Shown: piece after piece, positions 36,600 through 48,962 of the stretch | How the letters are laid out: each line of letters opens with the position of its first letter | How positions within the stretch are numbered: position 1 is the first letter of the stretch | From: Malachius bipustulatus | Lineage: Eukaryota > Arthropoda > Insecta > Coleoptera > Melyridae | Reading direction: 5' to 3' | Length of the DNA stretch: 64,000 bases | Assembly (NCBI GenBank): GCA_910589415.1 | Contig: OU342630.1 | Coordinates: 81,774,186 to 81,838,185, forward strand | The notes under the pieces: model-generated | What the model was told of the DNA's origin: nothing | The model's input: only the letters and a program-made list of their open reading frames with translations | The model's database searches: none | Position numbers and translations under genes: made by a program

Positions 36600-38400
36600 A
36601 TATTATAACTTCAGACTATAACGTTCGTGTTTCTGATTGGTTGTGTTTAATCGGATGACCTCAAATTAACTAATTTCATTAGATATCGACTTAAGCAAAA
36701 AAAAATTCAGACCAATTAAATTCGTCAATCGACATGCCGAATATGCAAAAACAGACGTCGCGGTTGCTCTTCTTTTTGGGCACCTCGAGACTTAAAATAA
36801 GTGCGTCATTAATCCCTATATGACATGTTTGTTTCAGGATTAGAAATGATTAGCTTATTTAGTCTTGTCTTGAATAAAATTTGAAATTCAAATTTTATCT
36901 TAATAGACGCATAATTCATGCATGCAAGTCAGCTCAGCCTGTGAAATAATAAAAGAAAAATCACCAGTTAGAGCCAACCACAACTGAAGAGATATACAGG
37001 AAATCACCGCATCGAACGCCTTCATAGCACTGGCACAATGCAATAAAATTTTAACTAAAGTTTATCCCTACATCAACTTCAAAGCCGTTGTGCACAAAAC
37101 GTCCGCTGTCAGTAAAAAGAGTTGCACTTTTCGGTTTTCATTTTATACATATTTCGGTACCTATTTCAAATTAAAAAAAAATAGTTTATATTACCTGAGA
37201 AAAAAAGAATAAATGAAGAAATAGATATGTATACCTACACAAGAAACAAATTAATATTCCTTCAGAGCTAATGAACTATAGCTTCGTCCTTAATTACAAA
37301 GCAACTTCAGACTTCAGAAATAATTTTATGCGTTTCTGTCCCTTGTCTCTCCGATGTATAAAATACATCTATTTTGCTATAATATTGCTACTTACTGTGA
37401 ATTTGTTGTTTCATCTTCGCGTATTTTAGATCTGCTTTACACGTAGTACATCCTCTACTTGAACTTGACAAGAAAATATGTTGAGAGAGTTTATTCCAAC
37501 TGCATTTACACGCTGAATTAGATCGAGACAAAAGTCTGTTGCAAAATTTGATACGCGTCCACTTCATGATGTCGTCACCAAAATTTTTAATTTCTACAGA
37601 TCCATGCGATAAACAACCCATTGGCAGGCCAAAGTTTTAAAGTCGCTATCTACATAACTTTTTTATGACTAAGCTAGATACATACCCATGCTTGTACTTA
37701 CATTATACACGACATACACACCTAATCACCCATTAAAATAGTAGGTATACCTACCTACCTATCATATATACTTACATAATTAGTAGGTACCATAGGAATT
37801 AGTTATTGCAAAATTTTTGTAGCTTAACAAACTATCATTTTATTTTATTTTATCTAATTTGTTATATTAACTTGAAATTTATAGTCGTCACAGCAGCTAA
37901 TATGAAAATATTTCTTTTCGTTCTCAGTTGTTCCTTCATAAGAATTATTATAAAAAAATGAGCATAAAAAAGTTGAAGGGAGTGATCGATGATTGTCCAA
38001 CCTTCAAACTGTTCAAACGTTGACTATTATACGAGGTTAAGTCTTGAAAAAATTATTATTAAAAATGAATAATTTTTAAAAATTAAAAATAAATTTTATA
38101 CCGAACGACATAAAAAATCAATATGGCGGCCATAAGAAAAACAAAAGTTGGCTATGAAGACTCTGAGATCTAGTCGGCTTTGAAAATTTTTGTAATGTCA
38201 AATGGATAGCTTTTGACGACTTATGTAAGCCTACAAAAAATAATTCATTATTTCCCAATAATAAAAAAGTTATGGTTAATATGAGAAATTTTGATTTTTC
38301 AGTTTTTTCAGGATATTTCAGCAACGACTGGAAATATTCAAAGAAAAAAATCAGATTCTCATTAAGCATTAAACTGTGCAGTTTTTCTCTAATTTAACCG
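36600..38400. other. Intergenic stretch; one possible exon
   Basis: No established gene. A possible minus-strand exon at 37,396-37,621 is listed separately. Near 38,100-38,408 the text ends in ACCCTGTA and abuts the next element, so it is probably the remnant right end of another palindromic MITE. Confidence 0.45.
37396..37621 (-). CDS. Possible coding exon, unknown product
   Basis: An ATG at 37,621 opens a 75-codon reading (MGCLSHGSVEIKNF...) that runs to a good splice donor, CACA then GTAAGTAGC. The peptide contains several cysteines (C-K-C, C-T-T-C) and a serine cluster but matches no family I recognise. No second exon was found downstream on the minus strand before the repeat block, so this could be chance or a transposon scrap. 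Confidence 0.22.
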
Positions 38401-38598
38401 ACCCTGTATACAGGGTGTCCCATAATATGTGGGCAATCTCTCGGATTTGGGTAAATTTTGTAAAAATAAATGAAAAAATAGCTATAAAATTAATTCCTCA
38501 GAGACACCCCAGTAGAATAGGTGTGCGTATAGATATTTAATGGCTTTTTAATGACCTAAAAACCCATTAATGTCAGCTTAAGGGTTATTTATAGCCGT

Positions 38599-39780
38599 CA
38601 CTATTGTCTACTTAATCCCTTAATTTCATTATTTATTGCTCTGTTATCATGTACTAATCCCTTTGACTTATGCCGCCTACAAAAAAACCCCTTTGAGTAC
38701 CTTGCATATCTATAATCCTTTACATGAGAAAAAGGATTATTGTTGTATTGTTATAGTTACACAATAGCGGTAGCCCCGCTGCAACAGGTGTTCCAGTTGG
38801 CACTATTGTCTAATTAATCCCTTAATTTCATTATTTATTGCTCTGTAATCATGTACTAATCCCTATGACTTATGCCGCCTACAAAAATCCCCTTTGAGTA
38901 CCTTGCATATCTATAATCCTTTAACACACAGCATGAGAAAAAAGAATTATTATTGTTGTATTGTTATAGTTACACAATAGCCCCGCTGCAACAGGTGTTC
39001 CAGTTGGCCAACAGTGGGTCAAATTAAATATTCGATTCTCAATATAAAAATAAAGCCCTTTAACACACACAGGCAGCATGAGAAAAGTAGGTAAAATCTT
39101 TCCATGTATCTATAATCCTTTAACACACAAGGCAGCGTGAGAAAAATAATTCAAAATCATTATTGTTGTATTGTATCATGTACTAATCCCTTTGATCGGT
39201 CAGCGACAGTATTCCCCTCATATACACGTTAAGCTGTATAAAAAATAGACCCCTTTGAAATCATGATCCCGCGTTAAAAATTCTATACTTAAGCCGCCTA
39301 CAAACTCTATGATTATCACCGTCTATTTATGTAGGTAAGCTGTAAAATATTATTTCTATAAATAATCCCTTAATGTTACACAATAGAGGTAGCCCCGCTG
39401 CAACAGGTGTTCCAGTTGGCCTACAGTGGACCAAATTAAATATTCGATTCTCAACATAGTGCATGAAATCTTTTAAAACCCTTTGATTAAAAGTCATGCA
39501 TATAATTACATGATCCCGCGGTATAATGTATCTAAAATCCCCTATGATCGGTCAGCGATATTATTCGCCTCATTATGTAAGCTGTATAAAAATAGAGCCA
39601 TTTGAAATCATGATCCCGAGTTGAAAATTCTATACATATGCCGCCTACAAACCCCTTAGATTACCTGACCATAACCGTCGTATTATGTAGGTCAAATCTA
39701 ATCCCTGTTACACAATAGCGGATGCAACAGGTGTTCCCAGTTGACTAGCAGTGGGTCAAATTAAATATTCGATTCTCAAC
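38599..39780. repeat. Tandem repeat block A (~200-bp units)
   Basis: Units start CACTATTGTCTA near 38,599 and CACTATTGTCTAATTAATCC at 38,801, and each ends near GCAACAGGTGTTCCAGTTGG. At least two near-complete units are followed by shortened and rearranged partial units to about 39,780. Recurrent modules are ATGCCGCCTACAAA, TATCTATAATCCTTT and TTACACAATAGCGG. Confidence 0.85.
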
Positions 39781-39951
39781 ACACAAAGTGAAACTCGCTC
39801 TTCTTCATAATAATTATTTATTTACATGGCACAATTAATTAGTAAAAAAAATGCGTCGATGCAGATTAAGAGCAGTGCCTACCCAGTTTATATTGATTTC
39901 TCAGAACTAATATTTTGAAGTACTTCCCTATCTGCACTTAGCCGTTCAATT

Positions 39952-40575
39952 AGTGTACCTACGTAATGTAAGGTAAAAATTATGTCGTCCTTAATGGTGT
40001 ATTTTATCAATGTGCTTGCAAAATTCATAACAGTGGGGTTAATCTTGGGGGCAAATTTTTGCACGGTAATTAAAAATTCATAGTGATATCTTGAAACTAC
40101 TGAAAAAGATTCTCCAGTGGACTCTTTTCATTCAGAGTATACATGAAATCTTTTATAGACCAAAGTAGGCTGAGATACTTATAATAATTAGTGTACCTAC
40201 GTAATGTAAGGTAAAAATTATGTCGTCCTTAATGGTGTATTTTATCAAGGTGTTTGCAAAAATTCATAACAGTGGGGTTAATCTTGGGGCAAATTTTTTG
40301 CACGGTAAATTCATAGTGATATCTTGAAATTACTGAAAAAAGATTCTCCAGTGGGCTCTTTCATTCAGAGTATACATGAAATCTTTTATAGACCAAAGTA
40401 GGCTGAGATACTTATTATAATAATAATTAGTGTACCTACGTAATGTAAGGTATAAAATTATGTCGTCCTTAATGGTGTATTTTATCAAGGTGTTTGCAAA
40501 AATCATAACAGTGGGGTTAATCATGGGGCAAATTTTTCTCCAGTGGGCTCTTTCATTCAGAGTATACGAAAAACT
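39952..40575. repeat. Tandem repeat block B (~238-bp units)
   Basis: Three units begin at about 39,953, 40,191 and 40,430 with GTGTACCTACGTAATGTAAGG. They contain ATGTCGTCCTTAATGGTG and end with CATTCAGAGTATAC...ACCAAAGTAGGCTGAGATAC. The third unit is shortened. The minus-strand 84-residue open frame here repeats its own segment and is not a gene. Confidence 0.9.
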
Positions 40576-41580
40576 GTCATACATCTTATTTGTTCTTTAA
40601 ACGTTGTGGCATAAAATAAAACCATTTGGTCGGTCAGATCCCTATAGCATAGCGTATAAATCGTCTAATTTACACTGTTATTTAGGTAGGCTGAATACAC
40701 GTTAAGCCTCTGGACAATAACTAGGCGCCGGGTAATATAAATCACTAAAACTGCCACTATTGATGATGCTTTGATTCTTTAAGGCCTTATTTCGCGTCAT
40801 GCTGGTCGCCTATACCACTTTAAGATATCAGTGTACGAGTATCTTTATATCTATGTCCAAGTCGTAAAAGGATTACTGGTGTGCAATTTACATGTGCCCG
40901 GATGAAATACTCGAGTTTTAACTCTACATAGAATGAAATTTACAATAGGCGTTGATATTTTACAGTTCAATAATACTTCCAAAGTAGGCTGCGACAATTA
41001 TTGTAATTTAGTGTACCCAAATACACTAGATAATAATACGTGCAGCTTCCACTGAAAATTGTCACCGGAAGTTACTGTCGCCCAAGCGGCTCGATATCTA
41101 ACTAACGTTGATTTGAAATGTCAATTTAATTGAACGAAACGTCAATCTGACGTTTACTTTGCTTATAACATTTTATAAAATGAATGAATTACACTTAAAT
41201 TAAGATTACCATGGAAATGTCCAGTTATCAAGTTAGCCAACGATGTCACATTGAGAAAAATTGTTGGAATACTGTAGAATTTGAATTCATGTAATTCGGA
41301 TGCCGCTAATAAAAAATTTAAGACAAAGGCTATGGTTATGTGAAATAATATGTTTTTCCAGTGGAAGTTGTTTAAATTTGACAGCCATGTTGATTTAAAT
41401 TTTTAGAAAAGGCAACCATAAGTATCTCGGTAAAGAAGCCGAGGAATTAATGCTATGTTTTTAAACTACACAGATGGCGCTAGGCATTCAACTACATAGT
41501 TTCAATTATTGTATAATGAAAGGAGTCAATAAAATGTAACAATAAAATTCACTTAGGATATTTATTAATAATTATAATAA

Positions 41581-42355
41581 TTAATACATGTTATCTAATC
41601 CTAACTCGTTAAGTATTTCTCTATTATGCTTATTTATCATTTCCTTAAAACAAATCGCAATATCCTTATCCATACAACATGTAAACTTCTTAAGTCCTTG
41701 CTTCATTTTGTCATAACTAGCTTCCACAGATCCATATTCTTCAAGTTTGAACTCGTCTATAATTTGCCGTAATATGTTTCGAAAATTAAGAGTTTCCAGT
41801 TTATCTAGATGAAACTCTAATAAATCGGTCAAGTCAATGAGCTGAGTAACCTCTTCTTTGCTCATAGCTAACACTGAGGAGAAATATTGTATCTTGATGT
41901 AGTTACCTTCAAGAATATTCCCCGCGGTGGTGATAATGTAATCACAGACACGGTGCGCCATAGTCGTCTCATCTTCAAAATAGGCGTCGGAGTTAAGTTT
42001 TAAATGTTCTATAATTTATCGCCCAATCACAGGATATAAACGATACATTCCCAATGTCCGTGAAAATTCGCACTATAGGTTGTAGATTTCTTCTCACACT
42101 TAATCCTGTAGTTACAATCTTATTTTCTATATTCGAGAGGCGGTAACTCGTCGTTTTAATAGTTACGTCATTTCTATTCAATTCATCCAAATAAATGTTC
42201 AACGCGTCATGATTACTGCAGGACTCCGTGAGATGAGGGCAAGTCGTCATTTTAGGAAGTGATATAGGTTCTATTCTGCATGGCACGTCGTATGTTCTTT
42301 TCTTCGTTATCGATGAATCTACGAAAACATCGTCCAGCACTCGTTTAGGCGACAT
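41581..42355 (-). pseudogene. Frameshifted gene of unknown function (left arm)
   Basis: Two frames follow each other: 120 codons from 42,355 (MSPKRVLDDVFVDSS...) and 126 codons ending at 41,581 (...ILNELGLDNMY). The truncated neighbour copy reads through the same junction in one frame. Comparison points to a single extra base near 42,018 in this copy (GGCGATAAATT against GGCTGTAATT). The product would have been about 250-260 residues, without membrane segments; the C-terminal part looks helical. I recognise no family. It might be a passenger gene of the mobile element or a captured gene. Confidence 0.6.
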
Positions 42356-42366
42356 CTCGTTCGATA

Positions 42367-42779
42367 CTAATCGGTCAAGTCAATGAGCTGAGTAACCTCT
42401 TCTTTGCTCATAGCTAACTCTGAGGAGAAATATTGTATCTTGATGTAGTTACCTTCAAGAATATTCCCCGAGGATGTGATAATGTAATCACAGACACGGT
42501 GCGCCATAGTCGTCTCATCTTCAAAATAGGCGTCGGAGTTAAGTTTTAAATGTTCTATAATTACAGCCCAATCACAGGATATAAACGATACATACCCAAT
42601 GTCCGTGAAAATTCGCACTATAGGTTGTAGATTTCTTCTCACACTTAATCATGTAGTTACTATCTTATTTTCTATATTCGAGAGGCGGTAACTCGTCGTT
42701 TTAATAGTTACGTCATATCTATTCAATTCATCCAAATAAATGTTCAACGCCTCATGATTACTGCAGGACTCCGTGAGAT
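42367..42779 (-). pseudogene. Truncated copy of the unknown gene (left arm)
   Basis: About 410 bases repeat 41,822-42,230 in direct orientation with a few substitutions, covering the middle of the gene only. The frame is open from 42,642 to 42,370 and lacks both the N- and C-terminal parts. It was probably made by a local tandem duplication before the inverted duplication, because both arms have it. Confidence 0.8.
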
Positions 42780-43799
42780 TATTATGCTACATGACGTTAT
42801 ACCTATACTTTATTTTTAATTAGATGGATTCCACCGAGTCAAAATTCTAGGGGAACGATTGGCAACAAGACTGATTAGGTTGGTTATGGTGATAGTTTGT
42901 TATTAAAATAGTCACTAGAATAGTTCCTAAATTAATTTAGGTTATGTCGATTACTTGAGATGTCATTTTATTTCAAAATTTAAAATCCGAAAGACTATAA
43001 ACTCAATTTTAGGGGTAAAATTGGAAAATCTTAGAGACATTTTTAAATGTAAGTACCTATAGCTATATTTACTCTTATAAATCTTATGTACCTATGTAGG
43101 ATTAGACAAACTCCTTTTTAGTTTTCTGTAAAAATCTTGAAAATAGAAGATCTATTATTGATAAATAGAGGTACTTACATTATTCAATAATTTTTAAGAA
43201 TTTCTCAAGGAATCTGAATAAACACTGCATTTTTGTTTGATTTGGATACAAGCATCTTTCAATTATTATTGTTCACTGCATTTGATAATTGTTCTTTCCT
43301 TTCTTTTGAAATAAATTTACCTGCATCAGCATTTACAAAATAAATTTTAATTTAATAATTTAGTTTGTCAATTTGACAACTTCAACTTTTCAGTTGCGTG
43401 GCGCTTCGCTGTGACTAGAGTACCGAACTCAGGGACCAAACCTAGTTTTCGCAAAATGTCATTAGATATAGTCATGCCAGACAACAGTGAAATTGATCCT
43501 CAAAAAATGATTAACTATACTAAAAAAGGACTATTTTCAAAGCAAATAGAGTTAGAATTTTCTAATTTGCGTTTTATAACAGTGCAACGATGAAACATGT
43601 TTTGCAGGTGACGTCATAGCCTATACCCGAATCGGGGAGTGTTGCTGTGACTCTAGTCACAACGTAAATTTTTTTTTTTTTGTCAAGGTCGAGAAAACAG
43701 GCTACCATCTGACAATATCAAAATTACTGTTTAAAGATTGCACAGGCTACCAGCTAGACAGCTGTTTGACAAGTCCATCTAAATAAAAAATAAAGTCTA

Positions 43800-45081
43800 G
43801 TTAATAACCATGAAATGGTTCAGATTTACAATAGGGTTAATTAAGCAGAGGCACGTATCGACATGCCTCGACTTGTCGGCAGCCGCACACCTGCATCCTA
43901 ATGCATGGCTGCTCAGCTCGGACCAAGTCAAATCAGCTTGTTATCAAGTCTCGGATATCGCGGGTCAACGCTTGTTCATCTCCCATAGCAGCTGACCATT
44001 GCCTCTCAGTTAGGCTCTGACCAAATCTCAGCGAGTCTGACTGTAGCATCGAGCATCGGACTGGTCAACGTCTGATCGTCTCGTAGCGGACTGGTCAACG
44101 TCTGATCGTCTCTTATCGGATCTGGCTGACGGTGCGGACCTGATCAGGGTATCCGGACTTTGTTCGGCCCCATATACTTATCGATTTTGGTTGACTATAT
44201 CACATCTCGGATCTGACGGGGTAACCGTATGCTCTATGGCTTGGTCATGTACGTAGAACAAGGGTAGGTAGCGGAAACGTGCCAGCTGAAACTCGATGTA
44301 TGGTATGGGCTGGTAGCTGAAACATAAGTGTAGATAAAGTGACAGTTATAAAATTCTGTAAGATAATAATTATTAAGACTGTATGATTAGGTGGTAGTTG
44401 GCCAAAAATGACAACACGGCACTCGATAAGTGTGCAGGTTTATACCCACGTTATCAAGATGCTAACAGGGAAACGTTCGATTATTACCCTCAGCAACTTG
44501 AACAACGTTGCCACATTGACAAAACCGGTGGGCAACTTGAACAACGTTGCCACATTGACAAAACCGGTGGGCTATGACGGGTTAACGGCTGGTCATATCC
44601 TATCGGATCCGGCCTACGGAGTCGAGTCGACCACTGCATCGCTGCTCAGTTCTGACCAAGTCAAATTTGATTGATATCAAATCTCAGAGTTCGCTGATCA
44701 ACGGTTGTTTACCCCCAATCGGATCTGTCAGGCGGTGCAGGCCTGACCAATAGCTCGCGTCTGACCAAGTCTCAGCGAATTTTGCTGGTTGGCGCGTCTC
44801 GGATCGGGCGGGTTAACCTCTTATCGGAACTGGCTGACGGAGCGGACCTGATCAATGCATCGCGGCGATGCTCTGACCAGGTCCTATCGATTTTGGTTAA
44901 TGTACATAAATAACCCATTAACTTTGAAGATTTTATTGCTATCATGTGGCCGGGTCAGAGCCTGTCGACTCTGCCTGAGCCCCGGTCAGCTCGGATAAAA
45001 TATTACAGAGCCCCGGTCAGCTAGATTAAATATTACAGACCCCCGGTCAGCTCGGATAAAATACGTGCCGTTAGCGCCCCA
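43800..45081. repeat. GC-richer short-repeat block next to palindrome centre (left arm)
   Basis: Repeated modules include GGACTGGTCAACGTCTGATC (twice near 44,060-44,110), GGCAACTTGAACAACGTTGC (twice near 44,492-44,560) and AGCCCCGGTCAGCTCGGATA (three times near 44,980-45,060). Many CTGACCAAGTC-like words are also present. The base composition contrasts sharply with the AT-rich surroundings. Open frames in it are produced by the repeats. Confidence 0.75.
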
Positions 45082-45109
45082 CCAATTGCCGCTGTCAATT
45101 GATGGCATA
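45082..45109. other. 28-base asymmetric spacer at palindrome centre
   Basis: The arms stop pairing at 45,081/45,110. The spacer reads CCAATTGCCGCTGTCAATTG and 8 more bases, which are not self-complementary overall. It does not resemble the sequencing hairpin adapter that I would expect in a simple read-through artefact. Confidence 0.8.
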
Positions 45110-47411
45110 TGGGGCGCTAACGGCACGTATTTTATCCGAGCTGACCGGGGGTCTGTAATATTTAATCTAGCTGACCGGGGCTCTGTAATATTTTATCCGA
45201 GCTGACCGGGGCTCAGGCAGAGTCGACAGGCTCTGACCCGGCCACATGATAGCAATAAAATCTTCAAAGTTAATGGGTTATTTATGTACATTAACCAAAA
45301 TCGATAGGACCTGGTCAGAGCATCGCCGCGATGCATTGATCAGGTCCGCTCCGTCAGCCAGTTCCGATAAGAGGTTAACCCGCCCGATCCGAGACGCGCC
45401 AACCAGCAAAATTCGCTGAGACTTGGTCAGACGCGAGCTATTGGTCAGGCCTGCACCGCCTGACAGATCCGATTGGGGGTAAACAACCGTTGATCAGCGA
45501 ACTCTGAGATTTGATATCAATCAAATTTGACTTGGTCAGAACTGAGCAGCGATGCAGTGGTCGACTCGACTCCGTAGGCCGGATCCGATAGGATATGACC
45601 AGCCGTTAACCCGTCATAGCCCACCGGTTTTGTCAATGTGGCAACGTTGTTCAAGTTGCCCACCGGTTTTGTCAATGTGGCAACGTTGTTCAAGTTGCTG
45701 AGGGTAATAATCGAACGTTTCCCTGTTAGCATCTTGATAACGTGGGTATAAACCTGCACACTTATCGAGTGCCGTGTTGTCATTTTTGGCCAACTACCAC
45801 CTAATCATACAGTCTTAATAATTATTATCTTACAGAATTTTATAACTGTCACTTTATCTACACTTATGTTTCAGCTACCAGCCCATACCATACATCGAGT
45901 TTCAGCTGGCACGTTTCCGCTACCTACCCTTGTTCTACGTACATGACCAAGCCATAGAGCATACGGTTACCCCGTCAGATCCGAGATGTGATATAGTCAA
46001 CCAAAATCGATAAGTATATGGGGCCGAACAAAGTCCGGATACCCTGATCAGGTCCGCACCGTCAGCCAGATCCGATAAGAGACGATCAGACGTTGACCAG
46101 TCCGCTACGAGACGATCAGACGTTGACCAGTCCGATGCTCGATGCTACAGTCAGACTCGCTGAGATTTGGTCAGAGCCTAACTGAGAGGCAATGGTCAGC
46201 TGCTATGGGAGATGAACAAGCGTTGACCCGCGATATCCGAGACTTGATAACAAGCTGATTTGACTTGGTCCGAGCTGAGCAGCCATGCATTAGGATGCAG
46301 GTGTGCGGCTGCCGACAAGTCGAGGCATGTCGATACGTGCCTCTGCTTAATTAACCCTATTGTAAATCTGAACCATTTCATGGTTATTAACTAGACTTTA
46401 TTTTTTATTTAGATGGACTTGTCAAACAGCTGTCTAGCTGGTAGCCTGTGCAATCTTTAAACAGTAATTTTGATATTGTCAGATGGTAGCCTGTTTTCTC
46501 GACCTTGACAAAAAAAAAAAAATTTACGTTGTGACTAGAGTCACAGCAACACTCCCCGATTCGGGTATAGGCTATGACGTCACCTGCAAAACATGTTTCA
46601 TCGTTGCACTGTTATAAAACGCAAATTAGAAAATTCTAACTCTATTTGCTTTGAAAATAGTCCTTTTTTAGTATAGTTAATCATTTTTTGAGGATCAATT
46701 TCACTGTTGTCTGGCATGACTATATCTAATGACATTTTGCGAAAACTAGGTTTGGTCCCTGAGTTCGGTACTCTAGTCACAGCGAAGCGCCACGCAACTG
46801 AAAAGTTGAAGTTGTCAAATTGACAAACTAAATTATTAAATTAAAATTTATTTTGTAAATGCTGATGCAGGTAAATTTATTTCAAAAGAAAGGAAAGAAC
46901 AATTATCAAATGCAGTGAACAATAATAATTGAAAGATGCTTGTATCCAAATCAAACAAAAATGCAGTGTTTATTCAGATTCCTTGAGAAATTCTTAAAAA
47001 TTATTGAATAATGTAAGTACCTCTATTTATCAATAATAGATCTTCTATTTTCAAGATTTTTACAGAAAACTAAAAAGGAGTTTGTCTAATCCTACATAGG
47101 TACATAAGATTTATAAGAGTAAATATAGCTATAGGTACTTACATTTAAAAATGTCTCTAAGATTTTCCAATTTTACCCCTAAAATTGAGTTTATAGTCTT
47201 TCGGATTTTAAATTTTGAAATAAAATGACATCTCAAGTAATCGACATAACCTAAATTAATTTAGGAACTATTCTAGTGACTATTTTAATAACAAACTATC
47301 ACCATAACCAACCTAATCAGTCTTGTTGCCAATCGTTCCCCTAGAATTTTGACTCGGTGGAATCCATCTAATTAAAAATAAAGTATAGGTATAACGTCAT
47401 GTAGCATAATA

Positions 47412-47824
47412 ATCTCACGGAGTCCTGCAGTAATCATGAGGCGTTGAACATTTATTTGGATGAATTGAATAGATATGACGTAACTATTAAAACGACGAGT
47501 TACCGCCTCTCGAATATAGAAAATAAGATAGTAACTACATGATTAAGTGTGAGAAGAAATCTACAACCTATAGTGCGAATTTTCACGGACATTGGGTATG
47601 TATCGTTTATATCCTGTGATTGGGCTGTAATTATAGAACATTTAAAACTTAACTCCGACGCCTATTTTGAAGATGAGACGACTATGGCGCACCGTGTCTG
47701 TGATTACATTATCACATCCTCGGGGAATATTCTTGAAGGTAACTACATCAAGATACAATATTTCTCCTCAGAGTTAGCTATGAGCAAAGAAGAGGTTACT
47801 CAGCTCATTGACTTGACCGATTAG
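47412..47824 (+). pseudogene. Truncated copy of the unknown gene (right arm)
   Basis: Mirror image of 42,367-42,779 with identical sequence and the same missing ends. Confidence 0.8.
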
Positions 47825-47835
47825 TATCGAACGAG

Positions 47836-48610
47836 ATGTCGCCTAAACGAGTGCTGGACGATGTTTTCGTAGATTCATCGATAACGAAGAAAAGAACATA
47901 CGACGTGCCATGCAGAATAGAACCTATATCACTTCCTAAAATGACGACTTGCCCTCATCTCACGGAGTCCTGCAGTAATCATGACGCGTTGAACATTTAT
48001 TTGGATGAATTGAATAGAAATGACGTAACTATTAAAACGACGAGTTACCGCCTCTCGAATATAGAAAATAAGATTGTAACTACAGGATTAAGTGTGAGAA
48101 GAAATCTACAACCTATAGTGCGAATTTTCACGGACATTGGGAATGTATCGTTTATATCCTGTGATTGGGCGATAAATTATAGAACATTTAAAACTTAACT
48201 CCGACGCCTATTTTGAAGATGAGACGACTATGGCGCACCGTGTCTGTGATTACATTATCACCACCGCGGGGAATATTCTTGAAGGTAACTACATCAAGAT
48301 ACAATATTTCTCCTCAGTGTTAGCTATGAGCAAAGAAGAGGTTACTCAGCTCATTGACTTGACCGATTTATTAGAGTTTCATCTAGATAAACTGGAAACT
48401 CTTAATTTTCGAAACATATTACGGCAAATTATAGACGAGTTCAAACTTGAAGAATATGGATCTGTGGAAGCTAGTTATGACAAAATGAAGCAAGGACTTA
48501 AGAAGTTTACATGTTGTATGGATAAGGATATTGCGATTTGTTTTAAGGAAATGATAAATAAGCATAATAGAGAAATACTTAACGAGTTAGGATTAGATAA
48601 CATGTATTAA
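47836..48610 (+). pseudogene. Frameshifted gene of unknown function (right arm)
   Basis: Mirror image of 41,581-42,355 with the same frameshift, encoding the same 120- and 126-codon frames in order on the plus strand. Identity of the damage in both arms means that the mutation predates the inverted duplication, or that the second arm is an assembly copy of the first. Confidence 0.6.
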
Positions 48611-48762
48611 TTATTATAATTATTAATAAATATCCTAAGTGAATTTTATTGTTACATTTTATTGACTCCTTTCATTATACAATAATTGAAACTATGTAGT
48701 TGAATGCCTAGCGCCATCTGTGTAGTTTAAAAACATAGCATTAATTCCTCGGCTTCTTTACC

Positions 48763-48962
48763 NNNNNNNNNNNNNNNNNNNNNNNNNNNNNNNNNNNNNN
48801 NNNNNNNNNNNNNNNNNNNNNNNNNNNNNNNNNNNNNNNNNNNNNNNNNNNNNNNNNNNNNNNNNNNNNNNNNNNNNNNNNNNNNNNNNNNNNNNNNNNN
48901 NNNNNNNNNNNNNNNNNNNNNNNNNNNNNNNNNNNNNNNNNNNNNNNNNNNNNNNNNNNNNN
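48763..48962. other. Assembly gap of 200 N
   Basis: The gap joins the end of the palindrome to text that restarts 37 bases to the left of the insertion point at 38,510 (48,963-48,999 repeats 38,474-38,510). A round 200-base run suggests a nominal gap size, so the real distance is unknown. Confidence 0.95.

Larger units (their letters stand above)
41429..45081. repeat. Left arm of 7.3-kb palindrome
   Basis: This 3,653-base arm is mirrored exactly by 45,110-48,762. Reading frames on the two arms give identical proteins at symmetric positions around 45,095.5. From outside in it holds the frameshifted gene, its truncated copy, about 1 kb of AT-rich DNA, and a GC-richer block of short repeats. 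One such repeat, AGCCCCGGTCAGCTCGGATA, recurs near the centre. Confidence 0.97.
38511..48762. mobile_element. Large insertion with tandem repeats and giant palindrome (unclassified)
   Basis: Foreign DNA begins at 38,511 inside a palindromic MITE and continues to the N gap. From the left it holds tandem block A, tandem block B, about 0.9 kb of unique sequence, then a 7.3-kb near-perfect palindrome. No transposase, integrase, helicase or polymerase frame was recognised. The architecture (subrepeats plus long inverted arms) resembles fold-back or other large TIR elements, but the right end is hidden by the gap. Confidence 0.55.
45110..48762. repeat. Right arm of 7.3-kb palindrome
   Basis: Reverse complement of 41,429-45,081; no mismatch was found by eye at the positions checked. 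It ends abruptly at the N gap with ...GGCTTCTTTACC, which mirrors position 41,429. The true extent of the arm is therefore unknown. Confidence 0.97.

Noticed and set aside
44408..45783. Identical 88-codon frames at 44,408-44,674 (+) and 45,517-45,783 (-)
   Set aside because: They are the two palindrome copies of one repeat-derived frame (GNLNNVATLTKPV occurs twice in it). There is no domain, splice context or conserved start.
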